64,000 bases of DNA, from assembly GCA_024169445.1 (NCBI GenBank), contig JALKFA010000001.1, forward strand, positions 4,092,001 through 4,156,000, written 5' to 3'. This DNA is from Buttiauxella agrestis ATCC 33320. GTDB lineage: Bacteria > Pseudomonadota > Gammaproteobacteria > Enterobacterales > Enterobacteriaceae. The position numbers and the translations under genes were made by a program. Under the pieces are notes generated by a model. It saw only the letters and a list, made by a program, of their open reading frames with translations. It did no database searches and was not told the DNA's origin. Positions 26,679 to 36,294 of this stretch are shown here, piece by piece. Every line of letters begins with the position of its first letter. Position 1 is the stretch's first letter.

Positions 26679-27236
26679 TTAAACGCCAGAGTTATCGAGC
26701 AAGTCTTTACTTGCCGCTTTCAGGTACTGGAACATTGACCAGAATGTTAACACTGCTGCGATAAAGAACAGACCAATCCCCGCGTATTCGATCCACATGT
26801 TTGGACGCCATAGCATACCAATCAGCGCCAGCATTTGCGCCATGGTCTTGGATTTACCAATCCAGGAAACGGCAACACTGCTGCGTTTGCCGATTTCAGC
26901 CATCCATTCGCGCAAAGCAGAAATAATGATTTCACGAGCAATCATGGTTGCCGCAGGCAGCGTCACCCACCAGGCGTGGTAATGTTCAGCCACCAGCACC
27001 AGAGCGACGACTACCATGACTTTATCGGCTACCGGGTCAAGGAAGGCACCAAAACGTGTGCTTTGGTTCCAGCGACGTGCCAGAAAACCATCAAACCAGT
27101 CAGTGATTGCGGCAAACCAGAAGATAAACGCACACAGGAATGGCGCCCAGCTAAACGGCAGATAAAAAGCCAGCACAAAGAATGGGATAAGGATGATACG
27201 AAACAGAGTAAGCAATGTTGGGATATTAAATTGCAT
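26679..27236 (-). CDS. pgsA: CDP-diacylglycerol-glycerol-3-phosphate 3-phosphatidyltransferase
   Basis: PgsA makes phosphatidylglycerophosphate, the committed step to phosphatidylglycerol and cardiolipin, in the inner membrane. The 185-residue protein has the CDP-alcohol phosphotransferase motif (Asp-Gly-x2-Ala-Arg...Gly-x3-Asp-x3-Asp in [10 protein letters not shown] and [10 protein letters not shown]) and several membrane helices. It follows uvrC by 57 bases, as in E. coli. In E. coli glyW-cysT-leuZ tRNA genes lie downstream; they are absent here. Confidence 0.96.
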   Translation of the reverse strand: MQFNIPTLLTLFRIILIPFFVLAFYLPFSWAPFLCAFIFWFAAITDWFDGFLARRWNQSTRFGAFLDPVADKVMVVVALVLVAEHYHAWWVTLPAATMIAREIIISALREWMAEIGKRSSVAVSWIGKSKTMAQMLALIGMLWRPNMWIEYAGIGLFFIAAVLTFWSMFQYLKAASKDLLDNSGV

Positions 27237-27293
27237 AGTGCTGGTTAACTGTCTGTCGTAAGTGGAAATTGTCTCTATGTTGCTACAGAGGCC

Positions 27294-29126
27294 TTAATGT
27301 TTCAACGAGTAGAAGATCTTTTCTGCCAACGCTTGCGAGATACCCGGCACTTTTGCGATTTCTTCTACGGATGCGTTCTTTAATGGTTGCAATCCACCCA
27401 TATATTTCAACAACATCTGGCGACGTTTTGGGCCAACGCCTTCGATGGTCTCCAGCGCACTGGTATTTTTTACTTTTGCACGTTTTTTGCGATGCCCGGA
27501 AATAGCGTGATCGTGTGATTCATCACGAATGTGCTGGATGACATGCAGCGCGGGTGAATCTGGCGGCAGTGAAAACCCTTCCCCTTCCGGTTCAAAGAAC
27601 AAGGTTTCAAGCCCCGCTTTGCGATCGGCCCCTTTTGCCACACCCAGTAACAGCGGATGGTTTTTATCCCACGGAACGTCGAGTTCTGCAAACACGGTTT
27701 TTGCCTGCCCCAACTGCCCTTTGCCACCATCAATCAGAATGACATCAGGCACTTTGCTCTCATCAATCGCCTTACCATAGCGACGGCGCAACACCTGGTT
27801 CATCGCCGCATAATCATCGCCTGGTGTAATGCCTTCAATGTTGTAGCGTCGATATTCAGCGCGCAATGGACCGTTGGCATCAAAAACCACACAGGAAGCC
27901 ACGGTCTGCTCGCCCATAGTGTGGCTGATGTCGAAGCACTCCATGCGTTTGATTGCGGGCAACTCCAGTACGCTGGCTAAGGCTGCTAAGCGTTGATGAA
28001 TGGTGGATTGCTGCGCCAGACGCGTCACAAGCGCCGTGGCCGCATTAGTACGGGCCAGTTTGAGATACCGCGCGCGGTCGCCGCGTGGTTTGGTCTGCAC
28101 ATTGATACGCCGCCCCGCCAGTTCCGTCAAAGAATCTGACAGCAAGGTTTTATCCGGCAAATTGAAATCAAGCAGGATTTCAGAAGGCAAGGTACGCATC
28201 TGGCTGCCTTGCAAATAGAACTGACCAACAAAAGTTTCGACGACTTCAGCGAGTTCTGTGCCGTTTGGCACTTTAGGGAAATAACTGCGGCTACCTAAAA
28301 CTTTACCCTGGCGGATAAAGAGCACATGCACACATGCCATGCCGGCATCGAACGACACGCCAATCACATCCAGGTCATCGCCAGTATTGGAAACAAACTG
28401 TTTTTCAGTCACACGACGTACCGCCTGAATTTGGTCGCGTATTCTCGCGGCCTCTTCAAACGCCAGGTTTTTGCTTGCCTCTTCCATTTTAGCGATCAGC
28501 TGATTCAAAACTTGATCGTCTTTACCGGACAGGAACAAACGGACATATTCCACCTGCTGGGCATACTCTTCTTCACTGACTAAGCCCGCCACACAAGGCC
28601 CCAGGCAGCGCCCGATTTGGTATTGCAAGCATGGGCGCGAGCGATTGCGATAAACATTGTTTTCGCACTGGCGAATCGGGAAGATTTTCTGCAATAGCGC
28701 CAGTGTTTCGCGGACAGCATAGCCATTAGGGAATGGCCCGAAATATTCCCCTTTGGCGTGTTTCGCTCCACGATGCATCGCAAGCCGCGGGTGAGTATCG
28801 CCACTAAGGAAAATATAGGGATAGGATTTGTCATCACGCAACAGCACATTGTAACGCGGCTGATACAGCTTGATGTAATTGTGTTCCAGCAACAACGCTT
28901 CTGTTTCGGTGTGAGTCACCGTCACGTCAATATGCTGAATTAAGGCCACCAGCGCTTCTGTTTTACGGCTGGCAAGATTGCTCCTGAAGTAGCTCGACAG
29001 GCGTTTCTTCAGATCCTTGGCTTTTCCGACGTAAATGACCGTATCACTGGCGTCATACATACGATAGACACCAGGTTTACTGGTTACGGTTTTAAGAAAC
29101 GCTCGCGGGTCAAAGATTTCACTCAC
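27294..29126 (-). CDS. uvrC: Excinuclease ABC subunit UvrC
   Basis: UvrC makes both incisions in UvrABC nucleotide excision repair. At 610 residues it equals E. coli UvrC. It has a GIY-YIG nuclease domain (about 15-95: KPGVYRMYD...[12 protein letters not shown]), a UvrB-binding UVR motif (about 205-240), the RNase H-like 5' incision domain (about 380-535) and C-terminal helix-hairpin-helix motifs ([12 protein letters not shown]). Its start overlaps the end of uvrY by 8 bases, the usual enteric arrangement. Confidence 0.98.
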   Translation of the reverse strand: MSEIFDPRAFLKTVTSKPGVYRMYDASDTVIYVGKAKDLKKRLSSYFRSNLASRKTEALVALIQHIDVTVTHTETEALLLEHNYIKLYQPRYNVLLRDDKSYPYIFLSGDTHPRLAMHRGAKHAKGEYFGPFPNGYAVRETLALLQKIFPIRQCENNVYRNRSRPCLQYQIGRCLGPCVAGLVSEEEYAQQVEYVRLFLSGKDDQVLNQLIAKMEEASKNLAFEEAARIRDQIQAVRRVTEKQFVSNTGDDLDVIGVSFDAGMACVHVLFIRQGKVLGSRSYFPKVPNGTELAEVVETFVGQFYLQGSQMRTLPSEILLDFNLPDKTLLSDSLTELAGRRINVQTKPRGDRARYLKLARTNAATALVTRLAQQSTIHQRLAALASVLELPAIKRMECFDISHTMGEQTVASCVVFDANGPLRAEYRRYNIEGITPGDDYAAMNQVLRRRYGKAIDESKVPDVILIDGGKGQLGQAKTVFAELDVPWDKNHPLLLGVAKGADRKAGLETLFFEPEGEGFSLPPDSPALHVIQHIRDESHDHAISGHRKKRAKVKNTSALETIEGVGPKRRQMLLKYMGGLQPLKNASVEEIAKVPGISQALAEKIFYSLKH

Positions 29127-29778
29127 TACTTATTAATGTCTCCGCACTAAATAAACCATGACGAATGGCCAGGTGTGTCAGTTCAACATCGCCACTGATA
29201 TTCAGTTTACTAAACATGCGGTAACGGTAACTGTTAACCGTTTTAGGGCTAAGATTAAGCTGCTCTGAGATCTCATTGACCTTTTGGCCTTTGGTTATCA
29301 TCAACATAATCTGTAATTCACGCTCAGACAAACTCGCAAATGGCGTGTCTGTTTTCTCCGGTTCAATCTGGCTTAATGCCATTTGTTGGGCGATATCTGA
29401 CGCAATGTAGCGCTGCCCGGCATTGACCGAACGAATCGCATTAACCACATCTTGTGGCGCTGCACCTTTACTTAAATATCCAGCGGCACCCGCCTGCATC
29501 ACTTTTGCAGGTAGTGGATTCTCGGTGTGTATTGTCAACATAATCACTTTGATATCGTTTGAATATCGCGCGATTTTACGCGTGGCTTCCAGGCCACCAA
29601 TTCCCGGCATATTCATGTCCATCAGGACAACATCAACCGGATGACTACGGCACCATTTTACGGCATCCTCGCCGCAATTTGCCTCACCTGATATCTTGAT
29701 CCCTTTGATATCTTCAAGAATGCGTCGTATCCCTGCGCGCACCAGTTCGTGGTCATCAACAAGAAGTACGTTGATCAA
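29119..29778 (-). CDS. uvrY: Response regulator UvrY (SirA/GacA)
   Basis: UvrY is the response regulator of the BarA-UvrY system that activates the CsrB/CsrC regulatory RNAs. The 219-residue protein has a receiver domain with phosphoacceptor Asp54 ([10 protein letters not shown]) and a LuxR-type helix-turn-helix near 150-200 ([34 protein letters not shown]). It is coupled to uvrC. E. coli UvrY is 218 residues. Confidence 0.97.
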   Translation of the reverse strand: MINVLLVDDHELVRAGIRRILEDIKGIKISGEANCGEDAVKWCRSHPVDVVLMDMNMPGIGGLEATRKIARYSNDIKVIMLTIHTENPLPAKVMQAGAAGYLSKGAAPQDVVNAIRSVNAGQRYIASDIAQQMALSQIEPEKTDTPFASLSERELQIMLMITKGQKVNEISEQLNLSPKTVNSYRYRMFSKLNISGDVELTHLAIRHGLFSAETLISSE

Positions 29779-30197
29779 GGGGACCTCTCCAGAATAGGGA
29801 TTACGCTGCTAAAATTACTGAGCCATATTAACGGGTTTTCAGGTAACTTTAAATTATAAAAACAGATTTTCGGAATCTCATGCCGTGCTGGAAATTTAAA
29901 TGTACAGTGGATACTGGACAGAAAACAGACTCATTTCATAGTTATAAATAGTAAAAACGCTTTTCATATTTAAAAAAACTATAATTCACGCCCATTAAAA
30001 GGATTAAATAAAGATCGTGGAAGTATTTTTTTAACCAAAAATAAACAAAATTAAAACAAATACACACTTTGCACCGTAAGCATGTTACGGCCTTCACGTA
30101 ACCACTAATAAAATGGTTTACGACTGTGTTATACTCCGCCGCCTTAAGAAACCGTTACACGAAACAACGGTGTACCAACCAAGACCGAGGAACACAA
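29779..30197. other. AT-rich divergent intergenic region uvrY-yecF
   Basis: 419 bases without a gene. It is strongly AT-rich in the middle (29930-30060) and holds a hairpin CCGTAA/TTACGG (30074-30090). The uvrY and yecF promoters must lie here; a TATACT box at 30130-30135 could be the -10 element of yecF, but no good -35 box is visible. Confidence 0.6.
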
Positions 30198-30422
30198 ATG
30201 AGCACTCCTGATTTTTCCACCGCAGACAACAGTAGTGAACTGGCTATTGAAGTCACCTGCTTGAAAGCTATGCTGACTCAGATGCTGAAAGCCATGGGTC
30301 AGGCCGATGCAGGCAAAGTTATCATTAAAATGGAAAAGCAAATCGCTCAAATGGAAGACCCGGCACACGCAGACGTTTTTGGTAATACTGTTAAGCAAAT
30401 TAAACAGGCTTACCGTCAGTAA
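30198..30422 (+). CDS. yecF: YecF family protein (DUF2594)
   Basis: A 74-residue acidic, helical protein found between uvrY and sdiA in enterics, as here. Its function is unknown. The ATG at 30198 follows CCGAGGAACACAA; the frame is open upstream to 30126 but has no ribosome site there and the family begins at this methionine. It is divergent from uvrY and convergent with sdiA. Confidence 0.9.
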   Translation: MSTPDFSTADNSSELAIEVTCLKAMLTQMLKAMGQADAGKVIIKMEKQIAQMEDPAHADVFGNTVKQIKQAYRQ

Positions 30423-30494
30423 TCGAATCGCGACGGCTGGATGAATTCAGTTTCTCCAGCCGCTTCGTTGACTTCCCTCGTTAAAACTCGTCCT

Positions 30495-31217
30495 TCAAAT
30501 TATCCCAATCGCTGCTGCATAACAGGCAATTTGCGTTTTATTTGGCGCATTAAATTTCTTCTGCATATTTTTCTGATGAAAATTCACAGTATTTTCTGAT
30601 ATCGATAAAATAATGGCGATCTCTGATGACGTTTTCCCCTCGCCCGTCCATTGCAATATTTCTCGCTCACGTTTGCTAAGCTTTAATGGCATGGCGGCCA
30701 TGGATGAATCATTAAGCCGCGTTAAAGTCATTAAACTCAGTTCGGCTAAATATTGCAGACGTAGTTGCAATTCATCGTCAGGCATAATTTTGCCTTTCCC
30801 CGCTGTACGCGAGACTGAATAAAACCCCAATGCACGATTAGGCGCCATCACGCACTGGCTTATACCACGCCGTAAGCCGTGATCCCGTGCCGCATCCCAG
30901 AAATCCTGAGTACCACTAAAAAGCTCGTCATTCCAGCGCAGATGCCCACGCATGAAATTTTCAGGACGCAAAACCGGGTCAATCGCAAAATAATTTGCAG
31001 CATGATAATGATCGAGCCACGGCTGAGGATATGTCGACCTTAATGACGTTTTGGGACGAGTAAATGGCACTGGGTGACGAATACACAGAGAGTAATAGTC
31101 AAATTCCAGCGACTCCGTTTGCTGATGTAGGATTTTAGTTATTTCGTCAGCCTGCGTAACAGACTGGAAGATATTCAGCGCATCCTGCCGCCAGCTAAAA
31201 AAGTTGCGATCATCCAT
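30495..31217 (-). CDS. sdiA: LuxR-type quorum-sensing regulator SdiA
   Basis: SdiA is an orphan LuxR receptor that binds acyl-homoserine lactones made by other species. The 240-residue form matches E. coli SdiA in length and starts Met-Asp-Asp-Arg-Asn-Phe-Phe-Ser-Trp. It has an autoinducer-binding domain (about 10-165) and a C-terminal LuxR helix-turn-helix (LSKREREILQWTGEGKTSSEIA, SISENTVNFHQKN). An AGGAG lies 14 bases before this ATG and only 2 before an alternative ATG at 31229; an ATG at 31268 would add 17 residues. I chose by homology. No luxI homologue is in the window. Confidence 0.93.
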   Translation of the reverse strand: MDDRNFFSWRQDALNIFQSVTQADEITKILHQQTESLEFDYYSLCIRHPVPFTRPKTSLRSTYPQPWLDHYHAANYFAIDPVLRPENFMRGHLRWNDELFSGTQDFWDAARDHGLRRGISQCVMAPNRALGFYSVSRTAGKGKIMPDDELQLRLQYLAELSLMTLTRLNDSSMAAMPLKLSKREREILQWTGEGKTSSEIAIILSISENTVNFHQKNMQKKFNAPNKTQIACYAAAIGII

Positions 31218-31308
31218 TATGTCTGGCATTTCTCCTGACACTAATATCATTTCCAAATGTAATGCCAAACGCTATCACATTTATCAATATTATAAATATT
31301 TTAATAAC

Positions 31309-31326
31309 GGCCCCAAAAGTGGGGCC
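31309..31326 (-). terminator. GC-rich hairpin after tcyN
   Basis: The stem GGCCCCA/TGGGGCC with a four-base loop lies 8 bases after the tcyN stop on the minus strand. The U-run is weak (GTTATTAAAATATTT). Confidence 0.55.
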
Positions 31327-31333
31327 ATACGAA

Positions 31334-32086
31334 TTACTGGGTGAGGAATTTTTCCAGGAATTGCTGAGTGCGTGGTTGTTGAGGATTAGCAAACAATTCA
31401 CGCGCAGGCCCCTGCTCAACAATACGGCCTTGATCCATAAATATGGCACGGTCTGCAACATCACGCGCAAAGCTCATTTCATGCGTCACGATCACCATGG
31501 TGCGTTTTTCTTGCGCAAGCTGGCGAATAGTGCTCAACACTTCACCCACCAGCTCAGGGTCAAGCGCTGATGTCGGTTCATCAAACAGAATCACTTCCGG
31601 GCGCATCGCCAATGCGCGCGCAATGGCTACACGCTGCTGCTGGCCGCCGGAAAGACGACGCGGATAGCTGGTTTCTTTACCGCTTAGGCCAACTTTCGCC
31701 AGCAACTCACGCGCCCGCACTATAGCTTCTTCTTTCGGTTCGCCTTTTACAATCACGGGCCCTTCGATGATATTTTCAATCACCGTCCGATGCGGGAAAA
31801 GATTAAAGCTTTGAAACACGAACCCAACATGTTGGCGCAATTCACGCACTCGATTTTTCTGCTTACTCAATGATTGCGCCGCATCAATGGAAATCTCTCC
31901 GACCTTGATGGTGCCGGACTCGGGTTGTTCCAGCAAATTTATGCAGCGCAGCAAGGTGGTTTTACCGGAGCCACTTGGCCCGATAATCGCCACCACTTCG
32001 CCCGCTTTCACTTCCAGATCGATACCATGCAGCACGGTCTGCCCGTGGAATTTTTTGACCAGTTGTTTTACGTCGATTGCGCTCAT
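31334..32086 (-). CDS. tcyN: L-cystine ABC transporter ATPase TcyN
   Basis: TcyN is the ATPase of the TcyJLN cystine importer. The 250-residue protein has Walker A (GPSGSGKTT), Q-loop, signature (LSGGQQQR), Walker B ([12 protein letters not shown]) and switch His motifs of polar amino-acid importers. Its start overlaps tcyL by four bases (ATGA). Gene order is that of E. coli yecC-yecS. Confidence 0.95.
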   Translation of the reverse strand: MSAIDVKQLVKKFHGQTVLHGIDLEVKAGEVVAIIGPSGSGKTTLLRCINLLEQPESGTIKVGEISIDAAQSLSKQKNRVRELRQHVGFVFQSFNLFPHRTVIENIIEGPVIVKGEPKEEAIVRARELLAKVGLSGKETSYPRRLSGGQQQRVAIARALAMRPEVILFDEPTSALDPELVGEVLSTIRQLAQEKRTMVIVTHEMSFARDVADRAIFMDQGRIVEQGPARELFANPQQPRTQQFLEKFLTQ

Positions 32087-32751
32087 TTGGGATCCCTGTC
32101 CTGGCGATTTAACTGATTTTCAAAGTAGTTCTGCAACGAAGAAAGCACCGTTGCCATTACCCAGTAAATCAATGACGCCGCGAGATACATGGTAAATACC
32201 TCGAGGGTACGCGAGGTAATAAGCTGCGCCTGGCGAAACAATTCCGGAACCTGAATAGTGGCCGCAAGGGACGTGTCTTTCACCAGACTGATAAAACTGT
32301 TGCTCAGCGGCGGCAATGCGACACGAGCCGCCTGCGGTAAAATCGCCCGACGTAAGGTTTGCCACGGCGTCATACCGATACTCGCTGCGGCTTCCCACTG
32401 CCCTTTTTCGATAGACGAAATCGCCGCACGCAAGGTTTCGGAAGCATAAGCCGCGGTATTCAGCGACAAACCGATCATCGCCGCAGGAATAGGATCCAGC
32501 TCAATACCAAACTGCGGCAGACCGTAATAGATCATAAACAGCTGCGCGATTAACGGCGTACCGCGAAAAATCGACACGTAAAAACGCGATAGCCAGGAGA
32601 ACGGCCAAAACGGCGACAAACGCATCAACGCCAACATAAAACCGAGTATCAGCCCAAAGAACATGCCGCCAATACTGAGTTGCAGCGTAAAGACGGCACC
32701 TTTAAGCAGAAACGGTGCCGAATCCAGCACCAGTTGAATACTTTCATGCAT
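32083..32751 (-). CDS. tcyL: L-cystine ABC transporter permease TcyL
   Basis: TcyL is the inner-membrane channel of the cystine importer. The 222-residue protein has about five helices and the permease coupling motif (EAAASIGMTPWQTLRRAILPQA) that contacts the ATPase. It overlaps tcyN by four bases and follows dcyD by about 70. Same order in E. coli (yecS). Confidence 0.95.
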   Translation of the reverse strand: MHESIQLVLDSAPFLLKGAVFTLQLSIGGMFFGLILGFMLALMRLSPFWPFSWLSRFYVSIFRGTPLIAQLFMIYYGLPQFGIELDPIPAAMIGLSLNTAAYASETLRAAISSIEKGQWEAAASIGMTPWQTLRRAILPQAARVALPPLSNSFISLVKDTSLAATIQVPELFRQAQLITSRTLEVFTMYLAASLIYWVMATVLSSLQNYFENQLNRQDRDPK

Positions 32752-32823
32752 ACTTGAATTACACCCTGTCTGTCTTTTTATTCTTGTAATACACCCAAAT
32801 GGGTGTCGCCCTTCAAAATCTCA

Positions 32824-33810
32824 TTAAACATGCGGATGGTAAGCAAATAACGCAGGCGCACCACCGGTATGAATAAAGATTATCGGGCCTTCATCTTTGA
32901 AACGCTTCTGGGCCACTCCATCAATTAACCCGGCCATCGCTTTGCCGGTATAAACCGGATCAAGCAAGATCCCTTCGAGGCGCGCCAAAATTTTAATGGC
33001 TTCAAGCCCTTCTTCATTAGGATGGCCATAACCCGGAGTGAAATAATCATCCCATAAATGTATTGGGTTTGACGCGCTGACACTTAGCGATTGCGCGACC
33101 GCCTGCCGCAACGCTTCCACTTTTGGCAACTGCTGGGCAACAGAACGCGAAACGGTAACACCGATTAAATCAACATCAGGCATGACTTGCTCAAGGCCAA
33201 CCGCCAGCCCGGCATGCGTCCCGGCACTTCCTGAAGCGACCACCACCGATGAAACATTGACTGCACCTTCGCACTGCTGCGCGATTTCCAGCGCACTTTC
33301 CACATAGCCCAAAGCGCCCAGCGCATTCGAGCCGCCAACAGGAATCACATACGGGCGAAAGCCTTGCGCTTCGAGACGGAGGGCAATTTCTTCCAGTTGG
33401 CTATCCGGCGAATCTAGCGCATCACACATTTCTATTTCGACATCAAACAAGTCGAGCATCAAACGGTTACCGTTAGTGAGATAGTTTTCCGCCTGGGTAC
33501 CAATTGGGTTTTCCAGCAGTGCGACGCACTTCAGGCCGAGTTTTGCCGCAACTGCCGCGGTCTGGCGCACGTGGTTTGACTGAATCGCCCCAGCGGTAAC
33601 CAGCACGTCGGCACCTTCACGCAACGCATCTGCCGCCAGGAATTCAAGTTTACGTAGCTTATTTCCACCCATCGCCATCGGCGTGGCGTCGTCACGTTTA
33701 ATATAGATTTCGCGGCCAAGGTAATCGGAAAAACGTGGCAAATATTCGAGTGGCGTCGGAGCGCCGATAAATTCCAGACGCGCAAATCGCGTCAGATTGT
33801 GCAGAGACAT
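32824..33810 (-). CDS. dcyD: D-cysteine desulfhydrase DcyD
   Basis: DcyD is a pyridoxal-phosphate enzyme that turns D-cysteine into pyruvate, ammonia and H2S. The 328-residue form equals the E. coli length. The PLP lysine lies in [10 protein letters not shown] (about residue 51); the phosphate-binding loop ([12 protein letters not shown]) is present. The ATG at 33810 has GGAG six bases upstream; an ATG at 33822 is not supported. It lies between tcyJ and tcyL, so cystine uptake and cysteine breakdown are linked. Confidence 0.95.
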   Translation of the reverse strand: MSLHNLTRFARLEFIGAPTPLEYLPRFSDYLGREIYIKRDDATPMAMGGNKLRKLEFLAADALREGADVLVTAGAIQSNHVRQTAAVAAKLGLKCVALLENPIGTQAENYLTNGNRLMLDLFDVEIEMCDALDSPDSQLEEIALRLEAQGFRPYVIPVGGSNALGALGYVESALEIAQQCEGAVNVSSVVVASGSAGTHAGLAVGLEQVMPDVDLIGVTVSRSVAQQLPKVEALRQAVAQSLSVSASNPIHLWDDYFTPGYGHPNEEGLEAIKILARLEGILLDPVYTGKAMAGLIDGVAQKRFKDEGPIIFIHTGGAPALFAYHPHV

Positions 33811-33889
33811 GAGCAACTCCATTACACTTTGAATAAAATCCAGATTTATTCATTATGCACCAGCCTGACAAAATGCTGGCAAATACAAA

Positions 33890-33923
33890 TAAAAAAGGCG
33901 GATGTCGCTTACGCTAATCCGCC
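33890..33923 (-). terminator. Terminator after tcyJ
   Basis: On the minus strand a GGCGGATTAGCG/CGACATCCGCC hairpin is followed by six Ts. It lies 20-50 bases after the tcyJ stop and could partly uncouple dcyD from tcyJ. Confidence 0.8.
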
Positions 33924-33941
33924 CTGGGCATCCCAAATTAA

Positions 33942-34742
33942 TTATTTGGTGACGTCAGCGCCAAACCATTTTTCGGAAAGCCTGGCCAGTGAGCCATCTT
34001 TCTGCATCTCAGCAATACCTTTATTAATCGCTTCGACCAAGTCTTCGTTGCCTTTACGCACTGCAACACCAGCTTCCTGACGTGAGAACGCATCGCCCGC
34101 TACCGCCAGGGTATCTTTGGTTTTCTTCACCAGGTCCAACGCGGCCAGGCGGTCGACCAGAATCGCATCAATACGGCCTACGCGCAGATCCTGATATTTC
34201 GTTGGGTCATCATCATAAGTACGGATGTCAACGCCCTGTACATTGGCGCGCAACCACTCTTCGTAGTTAGTCCCCAGACCCACACCCACTTTTTTGCCTT
34301 TCAGGGAATCCGGCCCAGTAATGCTGCCTTCGTTACCCTTTTTCACCAACGCCTGAATACCCGAAACGGTGTATGGCGTAGAGAAATCGTATTTCTTCTT
34401 ACGTTCATCAGAAATGGTCACCTGGTTAATCACCACGTCGATGCGTTTAGAGTCCAGCGACGCCAGCATGCCATCCCATTTGGTCGGCTTCAGTGAGGTT
34501 TTTACGCCCAAATGCTGTGCCAACTGCTCAGCAAACTCCACTTCAAAACCGGTCAGTTTGCCGTCATCACCCTGAAAGCTGAATGGAGGATAAGTCCCTT
34601 CAAGCCCAACCAGCAGCGTGCCGCGCTCTTTGACTTTTGCCAGTAAATTTTCGGCGGCGAAGGTTTTAACACTCGCACCTGCAACCAATGCCACAGCCAG
34701 CACGCCCATCAGCGCCTGACGCCCCACCATTGCTAATTTCAT
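33942..34742 (-). CDS. tcyJ: Cystine-binding periplasmic protein TcyJ (FliY)
   Basis: TcyJ is the periplasmic receptor of the cystine importer. The 266-residue precursor has a signal peptide with cleavage probably after TFA-Ala (about residue 29), then a family 3 solute-binding domain (GTLLVGLEGTYPPFSFQ, DVVINQVTISDERKKKYDFSTPY). The ATG at 34742 has GGGGTAACT just before it; the frame is open to 34796 but the extra 18 residues spoil the signal peptide. It lies downstream of fliZ as in E. coli. Confidence 0.95.
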   Translation of the reverse strand: MKLAMVGRQALMGVLAVALVAGASVKTFAAENLLAKVKERGTLLVGLEGTYPPFSFQGDDGKLTGFEVEFAEQLAQHLGVKTSLKPTKWDGMLASLDSKRIDVVINQVTISDERKKKYDFSTPYTVSGIQALVKKGNEGSITGPDSLKGKKVGVGLGTNYEEWLRANVQGVDIRTYDDDPTKYQDLRVGRIDAILVDRLAALDLVKKTKDTLAVAGDAFSRQEAGVAVRKGNEDLVEAINKGIAEMQKDGSLARLSEKWFGADVTK

Positions 34743-34827
34743 AGTTACCCCGAATGTCGATATTATTGTTGTATTGTAGCGACTTAATATAATCAATCAA
34801 AACCACTGTGCTACAACTTATGCCATT

Positions 34828-35379
34828 TTAATATATATCAGAAGTTGATTTATTTTCCTGGTAATGGGCAGTGATATTTTGATTGAGGGTTTGAAATTGC
34901 CCGTACTTGCGCAGAGCAATACGGTAATTGTTGGTACTGGTTGGCGGCAACCACGCATCAAATGAGTCGTCGAGGTAAGCGGCAGGCGAAGAAGGCCGTG
35001 GAACGTTTTGTGAAGATAAATAGTTACCCAGACGGCGCAAGCGCACCACGTATTCACGGATGGTGCCATGGCTCATCTCGGTTTGTTCGAACAGGTATTC
35101 TTTAAAGCCGATAATATCGAAATAGTGATCCTGCTCTTTGCAGTATAAATCGCCGCAAAAACGGCACAACGCCGCCCAGGACGGGCGTTCAATCTGCCAG
35201 CTGTGTTCATCAATTAACGTATCAAGCTGCGCGATAGCCGTTTTACTGACGATCTCGCCACGATGGGTGAGCGTAATTCTGTCGAGCAATTTCGCACAAT
35301 GAGCACAATGGGTCTGTGTGTGTTTAAAGTCTTTTAAATAGCGGCTTAAAGGACGCTTTTTTAAGTTCTGCACCGTCAT
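34828..35379 (-). CDS. fliZ: Flagellar/curli regulator FliZ
   Basis: FliZ is a DNA-binding protein that represses sigma-S promoters and modulates the flagella-to-curli switch. The 183-residue length matches E. coli. It has two CxxC-like pairs (HCAHC, CRFC) and the integrase-core-like central helices (SHGTIREYVVRLRRLGNYL). It follows fliA by 32 bases, the standard fliAZ operon. Confidence 0.95.
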   Translation of the reverse strand: MTVQNLKKRPLSRYLKDFKHTQTHCAHCAKLLDRITLTHRGEIVSKTAIAQLDTLIDEHSWQIERPSWAALCRFCGDLYCKEQDHYFDIIGFKEYLFEQTEMSHGTIREYVVRLRRLGNYLSSQNVPRPSSPAAYLDDSFDAWLPPTSTNNYRIALRKYGQFQTLNQNITAHYQENKSTSDIY

Positions 35380-35411
35380 GATGTTATCCCGGACGTATTA
35401 TAATGTACGGC

Positions 35412-36131
35412 CTACAACTTACCGAGCTTGGTGCGTAAGCGTTTAATCGCCTGGCTGTGCAACTGACTGACGCGCGACTCCCCAACGTCCAGTACCGCGC
35501 CAATCTCTTTAAGATTCAGCTCTTCCTGGTAGTAAAGGGTCAGCACCATCTTTTCACGATCCGGAAGCGCCTCGATGGCGTCCATTACGCGTTGGCGTAG
35601 ATTCCCTTCCAACAGTTGTTGTAGTGGATTCGCCTGCTGATGCTCTTCAGTAATCAGTTCGATACTATCGCCATGCTCTTCACGCCACTCGTCATAAGAG
35701 AAAAGTTGACTGTTGTTGGTGTCGAGCAACATCTGACGGTATTCGTTGAGCGGGATATCCAACCGGTCTGCCACTTCAGTTTCAGTGGCATTACGGCCCA
35801 GCTCTTGCTCCAGTTGACCCATTGCCTGCGCAACACCGCGAGCGTTACGCCTGACGCTGCGTGGCACCCAGTCACGGCTGCGCAGCTCATCAAGCATCGC
35901 CCCACGGATGCGCTGCACCGCGTAGGTAGTAAATGCCGTTCCTTGCAGGGCATCATAACGGTCCACTGCATTCAACAACCCGATGCCGCCCGCCTGTAGC
36001 AGGTCGTCAAGCTCCACACTCGCGGGCAGGCGTACCTGCAGGCGCAATGCTTCGTGACGCACCAATGGTACATAACGCTGCCACAGCGAGTGTTTATCCA
36101 TTACACCTTCAGAGGTATACAGTGAATTCAC
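35412..36131 (-). CDS. fliA: Flagellar sigma factor FliA (sigma-28)
   Basis: FliA directs RNA polymerase to late flagellar promoters. The 239-residue protein has regions 2 (DDLLQAGGIGLLNAVDRYD, AFTTYAVQRIRGAMLDELR), 3 and 4 (LPDREKMVLTLYYQEELNLKEIGAVLDVGESRVSQ). Its targets fliC and fliD lie next door and show matching promoters. The start is the standard Met-Asn-Ser-Leu-Tyr. Confidence 0.97.
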   Translation of the reverse strand: MNSLYTSEGVMDKHSLWQRYVPLVRHEALRLQVRLPASVELDDLLQAGGIGLLNAVDRYDALQGTAFTTYAVQRIRGAMLDELRSRDWVPRSVRRNARGVAQAMGQLEQELGRNATETEVADRLDIPLNEYRQMLLDTNNSQLFSYDEWREEHGDSIELITEEHQQANPLQQLLEGNLRQRVMDAIEALPDREKMVLTLYYQEELNLKEIGAVLDVGESRVSQLHSQAIKRLRTKLGKL

Positions 36132-36156
36132 GATAAACAGCCCTGCGTTAGTTGAG

Positions 36157-36183
36157 TTATCGGCATGATTATCCGTTTCTGGA
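36157..36183 (-). promoter_or_regulatory. Candidate sigma-28 promoter of fliA
   Basis: On the minus strand a perfect GCCGATAA -10 box lies 11 bases after a weak -35 region (TCCAGAAA), about 25 bases before fliA. Autogenous control of fliA by FliA is known in enterics. Confidence 0.6.
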
Positions 36184-36252
36184 GGGTTTTTAATCGCAAG
36201 AATAGTGGGTGAAATGAGGGGTTATTTGCGGTTATGGATAACAATTAATACG

Positions 36253-36277
36253 AAAAAACCCTGCCGAGGCAGGGTTT
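36253..36277 (-). terminator. Terminator of fliC
   Basis: Minus-strand stem AAACCCTGCC/GGCAGGGTTT followed by Ts, 18-40 bases after the fliC stop. Confidence 0.9.
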
Positions 36278-36294
36278 GGTCAGGTATCAGGCGA